Positions 8,586-18,723 of a stretch of 64,000 nt of DNA are shown here, in pieces (the stretch's first letter is position 1; every line of letters begins with the position of its first letter). The position numbers were made by a program, and so were the translations under genes. Source of the stretch: Paraglaciecola sp. MB-3u-78 (GTDB lineage Bacteria > Pseudomonadota > Gammaproteobacteria > Enterobacterales > Alteromonadaceae); assembly GCF_002835935.1 (NCBI RefSeq), contig NZ_PJCF01000003.1, forward strand, positions 62,001 to 126,000, given 5' to 3'. Under the pieces are notes generated by a model. That model saw only the letters and a program-made list of their open reading frames with translations, had not been told where the DNA came from and made no database searches.

Positions 8586-9203
8586 CTATTTAAGCAGTTC
8601 CTTATCAAACTGATGACCTAACTTCTCTGTTTTAGTGCGAATGTAGTTTCGATTTTCATCGGTTATTCCGTGATCAATGGGAGTTCGTTGGGCCACGTTA
8701 ATTCCCATGTTGGAAAGAGCTAAACTTTTCTTGGGGTTGTTAGTCATGAGGTTGACATTTTTGATATTCAATTTGTCTAACATCAACTTACAGATACCAT
8801 AATCCCTAATATCAGCATCAAAACCCAAGTGTTCATTTGCTTCGACTGTATCCATGCCTTCGTCTTGTAACTGATAGGCACGGATCTTATTGAGTAACCC
8901 TATGCCCCTGCCTTCCTGACGCAAATACAACAAGACACCTTTACCTTGCTGAACAATATTTTCCAACGCCTTTTCTAGTTGAGCACCACAATCACAGCGA
9001 GTACTGAATAACGCATCCCCAGTTAAACATTCAGAATGAATACGAATAGGCACAATATCGTCTGCATCCCATTGACCGTAGGAGAGGGCGACATGTTCTT
9101 GGGCTAGTTCATTATCAATAAAACCATGAATAAGAAATTTACCCCAATGAGTAGGTAATTTGGCCGAACTAACATATTGATACTGCTCTGATTTAGGCTT
9201 CAT
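8586..9203 (-). CDS. ribA: GTP cyclohydrolase II
   Basis: RibA opens the imidazole ring of GTP, releasing formate and pyrophosphate, as the first step of riboflavin synthesis. The 205-residue length matches stand-alone RibA and not the RibBA fusion. Zinc ligands are visible as C59, C70 and C72 (SECLTGDALFSTRCDC), followed by YLRQEGRGIGLLNKI and the GTP-binding segment DIRDYGICKLML. The C-terminal TNNPKKSLAL motif is also present. It is a single gene with about 85 bases to the DUF3300 gene downstream. No FMN riboswitch was recognised upstream. Confidence 0.96.
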   Translation of the reverse strand: MKPKSEQYQYVSSAKLPTHWGKFLIHGFIDNELAQEHVALSYGQWDADDIVPIRIHSECLTGDALFSTRCDCGAQLEKALENIVQQGKGVLLYLRQEGRGIGLLNKIRAYQLQDEGMDTVEANEHLGFDADIRDYGICKLMLDKLNIKNVNLMTNNPKKSLALSNMGINVAQRTPIDHGITDENRNYIRTKTEKLGHQFDKELLK

Positions 9204-9346
9204 AATTTGTAAAACGTACTTAATTAGGGGAAATTTACGGGCTATATACCCATTTACTGCGTACTACAACATTCGAGTTTATGTACAATCTTGTCTTAAA
9301 GAAATCACTATATGGGCATGAATCAGTCTTTTACAATAGCGTGAGA

Positions 9347-12193
9347 TTATCTATGTCGAGTAAAATCAGCCAGTGCATTAGGTTTAGCAACACCATATCC
9401 TTGGGCAAAATCAACCCCCATTTTACCCAGCTCCACCATGATTTCCGTTGATTCTACGAACTCGGCGACTGTCTCCATTCCCATGGCTTTGGCCACGTCT
9501 TTAATTGAATTAACCATAGCCATGTCTACGGGGTCAACTAGGATGTCTTTTACAAAACCACCGTCTATCTTGACCTGATCGACGGGCAAGTTTTTTAAAT
9601 AGCTATAGGAAGAAAATCCACTACCAAAATCATCTAAGGCAAACAAACACCCCAATTTGTGAAAGGTATTAATAAACTCTAAGGTTTCATCCATCTTTAA
9701 AATGGCCATACTTTCTGTAATTTCGAAGCATACTTTTGCATAAGGAATTTTGTACTTTTCAAAGGCATTTAAAACAAATAGTTTCAGCTCTTTATCTGCT
9801 AATGAGTGACCACTTAGGTTAATGCTGACTCGCGTCAGTTCAGCGTTATGTTTGGGGTTATCTGCCAACCAGCAAAAATAATTTTCTACTACCCAACGGT
9901 CTATTTGTGCAGTGAGGTTATAACGTTCGGCAGCGGGAAAAAATGTACTGGGAGGGACAATGTTGCCTTCCTGATCCCGCATTCTGAGTAATATTTCATA
10001 GTGATGACCTTCTATACGTTGACTCAGCGCTTGATAATGTTGGTAATACAGCTCAAAGCTGTCGTTTTCCAAGGCATGATTGATATGTGACACCCAAGAC
10101 ATTTCAGACTCATAGCGCTGCATATGCTCATCTTCCGCAGAATAAGTATGTACTTGGTTACGCCCACGCTCTTTGGCTAAATAACAGGCCGCATCGGCCA
10201 TACTTAATAATTGCTCTGGCGAATTGATATTAGGCTGCCAAGGCACTTGGCCAATACTAATACCTAATGTGAAGATGCGATTTTCCCAAATGAAACGGAA
10301 TTCTTGTACAGCATTGAGCAGTTTATTGGCCAGCAAGTAGGCCATTTGTGCATTATCCCCTTCAAGTAATACACCAAACTCATCACCACCAAGTCTTGCC
10401 AAAATACCTTTTCCCAACACTACTGCATCAAGTTTTTGTGATAATTGCTTGATTAATAAGTCGCCTGCTTTGTGCCCGCAGGTGTCATTAACCACCTTAA
10501 ACTGGTCTAAGTCCATGTAAAGTAGTGTTAAATCACTGTTTTGATTTTGAGCTTTAAGCAAACCACTTTGAAGTCGCCGTTCAAATTCGCGTCTATTGTA
10601 GACTCCCGTAAGTGAATCGTGTGTGGCCAAATATTCCAGACTAATATTTGACTGTTTTCGATCGGTTACATCTGATATTGAACCAAACAGGTACTGTTTT
10701 TCGTGCTCTCGCTTGATTTGCCCTGAGATTACAAACCAAAATTCACTGCCATCTTTACGTATGCCTTTTATTTCTTTACCAATGACTTTACCGCTTTTAT
10801 GTATCTCTCCAAGCATAATCGCACGGTCTTGAGGAGTAGCATAAAACTGAGCGGCATTATGTATTTCCCTCAACATCTCAGCTTCGTCGAGATAACCAAA
10901 CAGGCTGCACATGGCAGGATTAACGCTTATTAGTTGACCGTCCAGACTGGAAGTATATAACCCCTCTGCGGAATTCCTGAATAAGTCATAAAAGTGTTGC
11001 AGATCTTTAATTGCTAGTTGTTGTTGCATGTTGTGACGGTATGTTAGTACGCGCTCATGAGCTTCAATGGCTAGTGCGATTATCATAATGCCCAACATAA
11101 TTAACACAGTAAATATCAGGGATATCTTTTGCGTTAGTGGAATACCAGATAAAAATAACGTCACTTGTCCAAAGCCACTTATGGCAATAAAAGTAAGCCC
11201 TAACAAACCAACTAAGTTAGCCGTTTTTTTATCAGGTTTATGATAGAAAAATGCTAGTAACCCGATAAGCGTCCCAGATAAAGCCGCCATCAATGCTGAA
11301 AATGTTATTTGCAGTCCGCTATCCGGGGTGAAAGTCATTCCCAGAGTAATAAATCCAAAACTATATAAAGCATATCGCCAGACAGTCGGGACTCTTTCTA
11401 ATATGGCAAAAGTGACTTTTGCTGAGGTTAATAATAATAATCCAAGCAGTGCACAGCTAAGATTGGATATGTAGGCAGTAATACCTGTTATTTGACCCAA
11501 TACCCCCTTGGTGTTTAAAAATAATAATAAAAATGCGGCACTGGAAAGAGCAAACCAAAAACGCACGGGACTGCGCATAAAGATGTAAGTAATCAAAAAA
11601 TAACAGGCAAGCAAAGCAAGCCCACCACTAATAAAACCAATGATTGCTAAAAGCAGTTGTTCTCTTTCGACCAATGAAGATTGTTTGTCTAGATCTACAG
11701 GGAAGACTAATGGGCCATCGTCGTTAATTCTTATAAAAACCGTTACCACTTGTTGTTCTGCACCGATCGGGGTAATAAATAGTCGGTGTTTTAAAGCACG
11801 TTTTGAATAATCTCGATTACCTCCCATTAAGTAAGAGCCTAAGATACGATCTTTTTCATCCAATAAAAAAACATCAACATAATCCAATTGAGGATTGCCA
11901 ACTGTCAAAAAATACTGCTCCTCGTCAGGGTCATCAAACACAATGTTGAACTTCCCCCATAGGCTTTTATCTTGGTTGACTTGATTGGGCAAATAGCCGG
12001 TCTGCCAATCTTGTAAATGTTGAATGTCTGATAACTGTAAGCTTTTGTCTTCCACCAACCAGTCAATTTTACCCAGTAAATTAATATGAGAGTTTTGCTT
12101 TGATATCACTAACTGCTCTGATGCAATGTTTTTTGAGTGCCAAAAAGCACATAAAAAACATAACATTAAACCAATAGAGTAGAGTGATTTCAT
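9347..12193 (-). CDS. 7TMR-DISM / PAS / GGDEF / EAL cyclic-di-GMP protein
   Basis: The start chosen is the ATG at 12191-12193, which follows AGGA and opens a signal-like sequence (MKSLYSIGLMLCFLCAFW). The longer frame adds 30 residues without a good start site. Counting from the longer frame: periplasmic DISM-type sensor (about 65-200), seven membrane segments (about 208-405), PAS (about 430-545), GGDEF (about 550-715; active-site GGDEF at 632-636 with RLGGDEFG) and EAL (about 725-975). The EAL signature reads EIL in HYEILLRMRD (763-765), a common active variant. Downstream catalytic motifs such as ITES, DDFGSG and VKIDGGFV are kept. Both synthesis and hydrolysis of cyclic-di-GMP are therefore possible. 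The ligand sensed by the DISM domain is unknown. Confidence 0.93.
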   Translation of the reverse strand: MKSLYSIGLMLCFLCAFWHSKNIASEQLVISKQNSHINLLGKIDWLVEDKSLQLSDIQHLQDWQTGYLPNQVNQDKSLWGKFNIVFDDPDEEQYFLTVGNPQLDYVDVFLLDEKDRILGSYLMGGNRDYSKRALKHRLFITPIGAEQQVVTVFIRINDDGPLVFPVDLDKQSSLVEREQLLLAIIGFISGGLALLACYFLITYIFMRSPVRFWFALSSAAFLLLFLNTKGVLGQITGITAYISNLSCALLGLLLLTSAKVTFAILERVPTVWRYALYSFGFITLGMTFTPDSGLQITFSALMAALSGTLIGLLAFFYHKPDKKTANLVGLLGLTFIAISGFGQVTLFLSGIPLTQKISLIFTVLIMLGIMIIALAIEAHERVLTYRHNMQQQLAIKDLQHFYDLFRNSAEGLYTSSLDGQLISVNPAMCSLFGYLDEAEMLREIHNAAQFYATPQDRAIMLGEIHKSGKVIGKEIKGIRKDGSEFWFVISGQIKREHEKQYLFGSISDVTDRKQSNISLEYLATHDSLTGVYNRREFERRLQSGLLKAQNQNSDLTLLYMDLDQFKVVNDTCGHKAGDLLIKQLSQKLDAVVLGKGILARLGGDEFGVLLEGDNAQMAYLLANKLLNAVQEFRFIWENRIFTLGISIGQVPWQPNINSPEQLLSMADAACYLAKERGRNQVHTYSAEDEHMQRYESEMSWVSHINHALENDSFELYYQHYQALSQRIEGHHYEILLRMRDQEGNIVPPSTFFPAAERYNLTAQIDRWVVENYFCWLADNPKHNAELTRVSINLSGHSLADKELKLFVLNAFEKYKIPYAKVCFEITESMAILKMDETLEFINTFHKLGCLFALDDFGSGFSSYSYLKNLPVDQVKIDGGFVKDILVDPVDMAMVNSIKDVAKAMGMETVAEFVESTEIMVELGKMGVDFAQGYGVAKPNALADFTRHR

Positions 12194-12294
12194 GGTAGTC
12201 CTGACGGTATGACGCATGATATACGTTGGCGTATATTGAATGTGATTGCCACTACTTTTGAAAAAATATCTAAGCTGATCCAAAGATGATATTC

Positions 12295-12594
12295 CTAACT
12301 ACTGCAGGATATTTCTAACTCTTTTCCCCAATCGGGGGGAAGTGCAGAGAATTTTTGGTACTCGTCAATATCTTCGTATGGCTTTTTCAGTGCCATAGAG
12401 CTGTGATTCAATACACCATGCTTAGCGAACATCGCGTTGAATAAATGGCTTTCGTGTTGCCATTCACTCGGGAGGTTTAATTCTGTTGCAAGACTGTGAT
12501 TAAAAACTGCTAAGCGTGAGTTTATCAATTTAATTGGCTTGACTTCACTACCAAGTGCAGTAAGTTCTTCAGCAAACGAGTACTCTAACTTCAT
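12295..12594 (-). pseudogene. selO: Internally deleted SelO (YdiU) protein, N- and C-termini fused in frame
   Basis: SelO is a pseudokinase-fold protein that AMPylates targets and is normally about 480-490 residues. Here a 99-residue frame starts like SelO (YSFAEEL, NSRLAVFNHSLATELNLP, about 5-43), and its last 31 residues are the SelO C-terminus (LKKPYEDIDEYQKFSALPPDWGKELEISCSS spread over 69-99). The whole catalytic core, including the Lys, Asp and metal-binding motifs, is missing between them. The join stays in frame and both ends are well conserved, so the deletion looks recent or the short form is kept. It lies 11 bases upstream of the longest GGDEF/EAL frame. It could be a dead gene or a mini-protein retaining only the termini. 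Confidence 0.72.
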
Positions 12595-12661
12595 ATAAAA
12601 CGCTTATTTAATAACATTCATTATCTACTCATACATTTGGGTGAAACACTGAGGATCAAAC

Positions 12662-12988
12662 ATGAAAAAAATTCACATTAATATATTAAGCATTGTTTTT
12701 GCTGCAGCTGGACTAGTGTCGCAACCAATACTCGCAGCAGATATTGCAGCAGGCAAATCTAAATCTGTGACTTGTGGAGCGTGCCATGGAAACAATGGTA
12801 TTTCTATGATCCCCATGTATCCTAACCTAGCTGGACAGAAAGAACAGTATTTGGTTATACAGTTAAAAGCATTTCGTGATGGCGATCGCAAAAATATGGT
12901 AATGACACCTATGGCCACGGGATTAAGTGATACCGATATTGACAATCTATCTGCATATTTTTCGAGTTTAGATCCAGCTGGGAAATAA
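12662..12988 (+). CDS. Small periplasmic class I cytochrome c
   Basis: The 108-residue product is an exported electron carrier. A signal peptide (residues 1-25, ending near ILA-AD) is followed by a single haem site CGACH (about 38-42). A candidate axial methionine lies in [11 protein letters not shown] (about 80-84). The layout, with CGACHGNNG and then [11 protein letters not shown], is that of the cytochrome c553/c5-like family, which usually shuttles electrons to terminal or accessory oxidases. It stands alone, divergent from the selO remnant. Its redox partner cannot be told from the neighbourhood. Confidence 0.92.
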   Translation: MKKIHINILSIVFAAAGLVSQPILAADIAAGKSKSVTCGACHGNNGISMIPMYPNLAGQKEQYLVIQLKAFRDGDRKNMVMTPMATGLSDTDIDNLSAYFSSLDPAGK

Positions 12989-13048
12989 ACGTTCGATTCA
13001 CTTAATTTACTTTAATACGTTCCTTGTCCCTAATTCAGAGAGCAATAA

Positions 13049-13633
13049 ATGACTGAAAATTTTCAAGCTATCACCCAGTTTATCGTCGAAATTGAAAAAT
13101 TAAAAAATGTTGAACGTAAAATTAAACCGGTTGGTTTATCACGTTATGAAAATAGCGCTGAACATAGTTGGCAAATTGCTTTGTTGTCGTTAACACTTTT
13201 GCCCTACGCAGAGCAAAGTCCAGACCCATTAACAGTCGTCACTATGTTGTTGTTACATGACATTGTAGAAATAGATACGGGTGATAAGTTCGCCTATGAT
13301 GCTAACCATAATGACTATGAAAATGAATTGGTATCGGCACAAAGAATTTTTGCTATCTTGCCTAATGAACAAGCAAAAGCTTATCTCAAACTCTGGATTG
13401 ACTTTGAACAAGCTGAAACGCCAGAGGCGCAATTTGCTAAAGCTATAGACAGGTTAATGCCTGTGATACAAAACCTTTATAACGGCTGTCAAAGCTGGAT
13501 TGACCACGATGTTTCTGTCAGCCAAATATTACTTAAAAATGCTGTTATTGAAAAGGCTAACCCACAATTGTGGCAATGGATAAAGCAGCAAGTTATAGAG
13601 GCAGGCGAACGGGTGGGGTTGAGGCGTGAATAA
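13049..13633 (+). CDS. HD-domain phosphohydrolase (YfbR/HDDC2-like 5'-nucleotidase)
   Basis: This is a 194-residue cytoplasmic metal-dependent phosphohydrolase. The first metal histidine is in ENSAEHSWQIALL (about residue 36), the HD pair in LLLHDIVEIDTGD (about 71-72), and a later aspartate in AKAIDRLMPVIQ (about 133). These are the landmarks of the HDDC2/YfbR group, which dephosphorylates deoxynucleoside monophosphates. The start follows AGAGAGCAATAA with a modest ribosome site. It is probably monocistronic, between the cytochrome and GST genes. Exact substrate is unproven. Confidence 0.85.
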   Translation: MTENFQAITQFIVEIEKLKNVERKIKPVGLSRYENSAEHSWQIALLSLTLLPYAEQSPDPLTVVTMLLLHDIVEIDTGDKFAYDANHNDYENELVSAQRIFAILPNEQAKAYLKLWIDFEQAETPEAQFAKAIDRLMPVIQNLYNGCQSWIDHDVSVSQILLKNAVIEKANPQLWQWIKQQVIEAGERVGLRRE

Positions 13634-13723
13634 AAAGTACGCATATACATCCAAATTTTGAAACTAAAGTGGTATAGGTATAAGCGTATAAAACGTTCAT
13701 AATATTTTATTAAGGAAAGCTAG

Positions 13724-14404
13724 ATGATTATACTTCACCATTTAAATAATTCCCGTTCGCAACGCATTTTGTGGCTGCTAGAAGAGCTAAATCTAGAATA
13801 CGAAGTTAAGCTCTATCAAAGAGATAGCGTAACCAATTTAGCACCTAACACACTGACATTAATTCACCCTTTAGGTAAATCCCCGATCATTACCGATGGG
13901 GATATCACTGTGGCTGAATCTGGCGCCATAATTGAATATTTAATCGGGACCTATTACAAAAAGGGAACGGAGGGGCAACTCACCGATCCCAAGCGTGGTA
14001 CTGAGGTACATAGGCAATATACATACTGGCTGCACTTTGCTGAAGGCACACTGATGCCACCTTTAGTCGCTAAATTAGTGCTGGATAGAGTCAGAGCCAA
14101 TGCCAAACCCTTTTTTATTAAAATCATTGCCAATAAGATTGTTGATCAATTAATGGCGGCTTATTACGGTCCGATAATAGCCAAAAACATGGATTACATT
14201 GAAAGTCATTTAACACATAACGCTTGGTTCGCAGGTGAAGAGTTATCAGGTGCGGATATACAAATGAGTTTTCCACTTGAAGCAGCAGTGGCTCGAGGTA
14301 ATACCAAATCCTTTCCCAACATTACTCAGTTTGTTGAAAAAGTTCATGCAAGACCTGCTTATCAAGCGGCCTTAGAAAAAGGTGGAAAATACGATTATGT
14401 CTAG
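13724..14404 (+). CDS. Glutathione S-transferase family protein
   Basis: The protein has 226 residues with an N-terminal thioredoxin-fold half (MIILHHLNNSRSQRILWLLEEL, then VAESGAIIEYLI near residues 65-76 for glutathione gamma-Glu binding). The helical C-terminal half is about 90-220, with NAWFAGEELSGADIQMSFPLE. This is the arrangement of the bacterial GST class with a serine-type N-terminus (LNNSRSQR), used in detoxification or stress defence. A ribosome site AAGGAAAG precedes the ATG. There is no operon partner. It ends convergently with metJ about 70 bases away. Confidence 0.9.
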   Translation: MIILHHLNNSRSQRILWLLEELNLEYEVKLYQRDSVTNLAPNTLTLIHPLGKSPIITDGDITVAESGAIIEYLIGTYYKKGTEGQLTDPKRGTEVHRQYTYWLHFAEGTLMPPLVAKLVLDRVRANAKPFFIKIIANKIVDQLMAAYYGPIIAKNMDYIESHLTHNAWFAGEELSGADIQMSFPLEAAVARGNTKSFPNITQFVEKVHARPAYQAALEKGGKYDYV

Positions 14405-14474
14405 GGTATTTTAGAGTCGTAAAATTCTCAGGTTTTAAATGAACGTCTGTGACTCAGGGTTTACTTTCAGGCAT

Positions 14475-14801
14475 TTAGTCTTCTTCTGTTTTTTTAGTTA
14501 AGCTCATCTCCATCATAAGTTTTCTAGCTTCTTTGGGAATGAGCTGAGTATTGTCTTTTTCTAAATCTTCATCATCGGGTAATGGTTGACCGGTAAAAGC
14601 ATGTAAGAATGCTTCACACAATAATTCAGAATTAGTTGCATGACGCAAATTATTCACCTGACGGCGAGTTCGCTCGTCGGTGAGTACTTTCAGTACTTTA
14701 AGGGGTATAGAGACTGTGACTTTTTTCACCATCTCACTTTTTTTACCGTGTTCCGCGTAAGGGTGAATATATTCACCGTTCCATTTTGTCAAATTAGCCA
14801 T
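14475..14801 (-). CDS. metJ: Methionine repressor MetJ
   Basis: MetJ is a ribbon-helix-helix repressor that uses S-adenosylmethionine as co-repressor to shut down methionine biosynthesis. The 108-residue protein matches the E. coli repressor closely. The signature core includes [34 protein letters not shown] (operator-contacting beta strand), [20 protein letters not shown] and FTGQPLPDD. It is divergent from metF, and the shared gap holds two arrays of met boxes, so it should repress metF and itself. Only the N-terminal extension (MANLTKWN) and the C-terminal tail differ from the enteric protein. Confidence 0.98.
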   Translation of the reverse strand: MANLTKWNGEYIHPYAEHGKKSEMVKKVTVSIPLKVLKVLTDERTRRQVNNLRHATNSELLCEAFLHAFTGQPLPDDEDLEKDNTQLIPKEARKLMMEMSLTKKTEED

Positions 14802-14834
14802 TTTTTTAATCTTTTGTCTTTCTTATGCATTGAA

Positions 14835-14862
14835 ATTCTAAACAATACGGGCAAAAGGTCAA
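14835..14862 (-). promoter_or_regulatory. metJ promoter candidate
   Basis: On the minus strand TTGACC (14857-14862) is followed after 16 bases by TAGAAT (14835-14840), close to the sigma-70 consensus. It points into metJ, whose start codon is 34 bases downstream of the -10 element, and its -35 box abuts the first met-box array. Confidence 0.6.
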
Positions 14863-14866
14863 TGAT

Positions 14867-14890
14867 AGACTGCTAAACATCTTGACGTCT
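14867..14890 (+). promoter_or_regulatory. Met-box array 1 (three contiguous MetJ 8-mers)
   Basis: Three adjoining 8-mers, AGACTGCT, AAACATCT and TGACGTCT, match the met-box consensus AGACGTCT at 6, 6 and 7 of 8 positions. MetJ binds such tandem 8-mers cooperatively. The third box overlaps the -35 hexamer of the metF promoter, so binding should block metF, and the array lies just behind the metJ promoter. Confidence 0.8.
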
Positions 14891-14910
14891 TTATGTTCAA
14901 AGTTTATTTT
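14882..14910 (+). promoter_or_regulatory. metF promoter candidate
   Basis: TTGACG (14882-14887) and TATTTT (14905-14910) are separated by 17 bases, a good sigma-70 arrangement. The -35 box lies in met box 3 and the second array starts at once after the -10 box, so the promoter is bracketed by MetJ sites. Confidence 0.65.
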
Positions 14911-15830
<920 letters not shown>

Positions 15831-15868
15831 AAGCAAGTAATCACTGAAATCACTAATGGTGTCGTTCC

Positions 15869-16768
15869 ATGCAAACGAATACTTTTGACATTCAAAAACT
15901 AAAACAAGGGTTAATCACAGCAAAAAATTTCTTTTTGCTGTTTGTTAGACATTGTAAACAAGACAAAATAACGGTGTCAGCAGGCCATTTAGCCTTCGTA
16001 TCATTGTTGTCTCTTGTGCCTTTTATCATGGTGTTTTTTACTATATTGTCGGCTTTCCCTGCGTTTGCCGATGCCAGAGGTGAACTTGAAGAGCTTATTT
16101 TTAGTAGTTTTGTACCTCATGCAGGTGGGCAAGTACAAACCTATGTCACGGAGTTTGTGAGTAACGCATCTGGAATGGGGGCAATCGGGATCTTGTCTTT
16201 GATGGTCGTCGCATTGATGCTGATATCCAATATCGATAAAACCCTTAACAGTATCTGGCAATCACAAAGTGAAAGACCAATAATTTTTACCTTTGCGATT
16301 TATTGGATGGTGCTGACACTAGGCCCCCTTTTGATGGGGTCAAGCGTAGCATTAAGTACTTACTTAGTGAGTTTGGCCAATTCAGCCGAAGAATACACGC
16401 TTGGTGTGACGACTACCATACTGAAAGTAGTGCCTTTTATTACGTCTGTTGGTGCGTTCTTTCTTATCTATATGTTGGTGCCAAACAAAAAAATTGATCC
16501 GAAACATGCAGCATTTGGAGCCTTAGTAGGGGCTGTGTTATTTGAAACCAGCAAAAAAGCGTTTGCCTTATACGTAACAAGTTTTCCTTCATATCAACTG
16601 ATTTATGGTGCTTTAGCGGTGATCCCAATTTTGTTTGTTTGGGTGTATTTGTCTTGGGTGGTGGTATTGATTGGGGCAGAGATGACCCATGTATTGGAAG
16701 TATTTTTAAACGATGAAGCACAAGACATGTTTGTTGAAGAGGATGACGAACTCAGTTCGCCATCCTAG
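15869..16768 (+). CDS. YihY/BrkB-family inner-membrane protein
   Basis: The 299-residue protein has about six hydrophobic segments (roughly 38-62, 95-118, 140-165, 180-200, 212-230, 245-270). Its N-terminal SAGHLAFVSLLSLVPFIMVFF segment and the VYLSWVVVLIGAEMTHV ending are the marks of the YihY/BrkB family. The family was once misnamed ribonuclease BN; it is a membrane protein of unknown transport role, and no nuclease motif is present. The C-terminus is acidic (DEAQDMFVEEDDE). It begins 38 bases after metF and may be read from the metF promoter. Confidence 0.88.
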   Translation: MQTNTFDIQKLKQGLITAKNFFLLFVRHCKQDKITVSAGHLAFVSLLSLVPFIMVFFTILSAFPAFADARGELEELIFSSFVPHAGGQVQTYVTEFVSNASGMGAIGILSLMVVALMLISNIDKTLNSIWQSQSERPIIFTFAIYWMVLTLGPLLMGSSVALSTYLVSLANSAEEYTLGVTTTILKVVPFITSVGAFFLIYMLVPNKKIDPKHAAFGALVGAVLFETSKKAFALYVTSFPSYQLIYGALAVIPILFVWVYLSWVVVLIGAEMTHVLEVFLNDEAQDMFVEEDDELSSPS

Positions 16769-16789
16769 GGGCAGTTGAGCCTAACTTAA

Positions 16790-17428
16790 TTATTGGCCTT
16801 TTATACTAGAAATAAAGCTATTTGATTCAGCAATTGCTTTGTTCATTTCTGATACAAACTGTTTAATCTCTTTCTTTATTCCATTAAACTCGCCTTGCAA
16901 TGCGCCTATGGCACTGGCGTTTAGATTGTGTTTCAAATACAGCACATTATCTCTTAATGCAGATAAGATGGGCTCCATAGTGCTCTCAGCTTTACGCATA
17001 GTACGAACTAAAGAAGTATAGCGACCTTGGGTATCTTTTAATTGCTTCTGACTCTCACGCTTAAGTTTGGCGTTGGTATACTTTTCTAGCTCATCTTCCC
17101 ATTCATCAAATAATGCCTCTGCAACACCCTCTACTTTGTTTATGCGGTTTGATAATGTGCTGGCAGACTCTTCACTGGCTTCAAATTCATCTTTGAGTTG
17201 GCTGTATACATCTTGCAGTTCGCCGCCGTTAAAGTTAATTAGCTGACTAAATTCATCCAATGCTGAGCTAAATTGCTTTTGGGCATCTTCTTGAGAATCT
17301 TTTGCGTCTTCTACTCTGTCAACTAAGATATCGCGTTTTTCGACGCCCACCTTTTCCCATGCAGCATAATATGCACTTTGGCATCCAGCTAAGAAAATGA
17401 GTAATGATACTAATATAATTTTTTTCAT
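16790..17428 (-). CDS. DUF2959 family lipoprotein
   Basis: The 212-residue product has a clear lipoprotein signal (MKKIILVSLLIFLAGC, lipobox LAGC with C16), so it is likely anchored to an envelope membrane. The rest is a long, charged, nearly all-helical region with coiled-coil character (for example FDEWEDELEKYTNAKLKRESQKQL). The family (DUF2959) has no assigned function; YYAAWEKVGVEKRDILVDRVEDA right after the lipobox is its conserved start. It is preceded two bases upstream by a small membrane-protein gene on the same strand, so the two are probably co-transcribed. Confidence 0.88.
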   Translation of the reverse strand: MKKIILVSLLIFLAGCQSAYYAAWEKVGVEKRDILVDRVEDAKDSQEDAQKQFSSALDEFSQLINFNGGELQDVYSQLKDEFEASEESASTLSNRINKVEGVAEALFDEWEDELEKYTNAKLKRESQKQLKDTQGRYTSLVRTMRKAESTMEPILSALRDNVLYLKHNLNASAIGALQGEFNGIKKEIKQFVSEMNKAIAESNSFISSIKGQ

Positions 17429-17430
17429 CG

Positions 17431-17658
17431 TTAACCTTTATATCGGGCAGCATCAATGATGGCCCAGACATGAAAAATAAAACCGAAAATAGCCATAAAA
17501 AATAAAATTCCTGTGGCGGCTAGAGAATAATTGACACTCACCAACACAAAAAATAAAATGGCAGCTAAAATTCTACCTTGTACCAATTGACCTAATCCGG
17601 GAATAAAAAAACTACAAATTGCGGCTAATACGTTACCACCTGAACCTTGTCCTGACAT
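17431..17658 (-). CDS. Small TM2-like two-helix membrane protein
   Basis: This is a 75-residue protein with a Gly/Ser-rich N-terminus and two or three hydrophobic stretches (about 10-22, 28-45, 48-65). The IPGLGQLVQGRILAAILFF turn recalls TM2-type small membrane proteins, where a conserved GxGxLxxGR loop joins two helices. It ends with a short basic tail (AARYKG). It is two bases upstream of the DUF2959 lipoprotein gene and likely forms an operon with it, which hints at an envelope role. Function is unknown. Confidence 0.75.
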   Translation of the reverse strand: MSGQGSGGNVLAAICSFFIPGLGQLVQGRILAAILFFVLVSVNYSLAATGILFFMAIFGFIFHVWAIIDAARYKG

Positions 17659-17754
17659 ATTCTGTCTCCGTTAATAATAAAATAATTTTTCATGGGTATA
17701 TGTAGTAAATTAAATCATTACAGAAAAATAAACAAATGGGATATGTAAATTCAT

Positions 17755-18723
17755 ATGACTCAACTCTTCCCCGATATTCAAGCTTTTACATCAGAAATGT
17801 TAGCCGTATCGAACGAACATTCATTATATGTGGAACAAACAGGTAATCCCAGAGGTATTCCTGTGTTGTACTTACATGGGGGCCCTGGGGCTGGGATTGG
17901 AAAGGATTACCGCCGATTTTTTGACCCTGATAAATACTGGATAATTGGTTTTGATCAAAGAGGGTGTGGGAAATCCATTCCTTTTGGCGAACTTGATAAT
18001 AATAACAGTCATGCTTTGGTCGACGATGTACTTTTGATCCAGCAACATCTCAAGATTAAAAAATGGGTGTTATTTGGTGGTTCTTGGGGGGCCACATTGG
18101 CTTTGCTGGTGGCAATTCGGCAACCCAAAAATGTTATAGGGCTTATTTTACGTGGGATTTTTCTAGCAAGAGAGCAAGATTATACTTGGTATCTAGAGGC
18201 ATCAGGTGGCGCTGCGCAGCTCTTCCCAGAATATTACCAAGACTTTCTAGCACCAATAGAAAGTAGACCTGCCGATGTAATGATCGTTGATGCCTATTAC
18301 CAAATATTTAATAGTAATAACGAAGTGAAAAAAATGGCGGCTATCAAGGCGTGGTGTTTGTGGGAAGCTCGAATTAGCCGTCTTCATTGCCAGTTTGATG
18401 AGGACTTACTGGTTTCAGATGTGCATCGAGCTATTAGTTTGGCTATGTTGGAATGCCACTACATAAAACATCTTTGTTTTATTCCTGAAAATTTTATTTT
18501 GCAAAATATTGATAAAATACAACATCTGCCCGCGACTATTATTCATGGACGGTATGACTGTGTATGCAAAATTGAAGCTGCTTATTCATTAAGCCAACAG
18601 TGGCAAAATAGCCAACTTAATATCGTTCCCGGATCCGGGCATAGTGCGGGTGAGAAAATGATTACTCAAGCCTTATGTGCCGCCAGTAAATCTATGGCTA
18701 CATTTTGGTTGGAGCAGCAATGA
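17755..18723 (+). CDS. pip: Proline iminopeptidase (alpha/beta hydrolase)
   Basis: The enzyme cleaves N-terminal proline from peptides in the cytoplasm. The 322-residue chain carries the family markers: oxyanion region LHGGPGAG (40-47), FDQRGCGKS (67-74), nucleophile elbow GGSWGA (S110), catalytic aspartate in HGRYDCVC (about 266) and histidine in GSGHSAGE (about 296). Length and the acidic cap-domain region (about 140-240) fit the S33 family. Its stop overlaps the start of dtd by the ATGA motif, so the two genes are translationally coupled. The conserved pairing supports the call over a generic hydrolase. Confidence 0.92.
   Translation: MTQLFPDIQAFTSEMLAVSNEHSLYVEQTGNPRGIPVLYLHGGPGAGIGKDYRRFFDPDKYWIIGFDQRGCGKSIPFGELDNNNSHALVDDVLLIQQHLKIKKWVLFGGSWGATLALLVAIRQPKNVIGLILRGIFLAREQDYTWYLEASGGAAQLFPEYYQDFLAPIESRPADVMIVDAYYQIFNSNNEVKKMAAIKAWCLWEARISRLHCQFDEDLLVSDVHRAISLAMLECHYIKHLCFIPENFILQNIDKIQHLPATIIHGRYDCVCKIEAAYSLSQQWQNSQLNIVPGSGHSAGEKMITQALCAASKSMATFWLEQQ

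Noticed and set aside
9347-12193. EIL in place of EAL as a sign of a dead hydrolase
   Set aside because: The glutamate is kept and EIL/EVL variants are common; other catalytic motifs (ITES, DDFGSG) are intact, so activity is likely.
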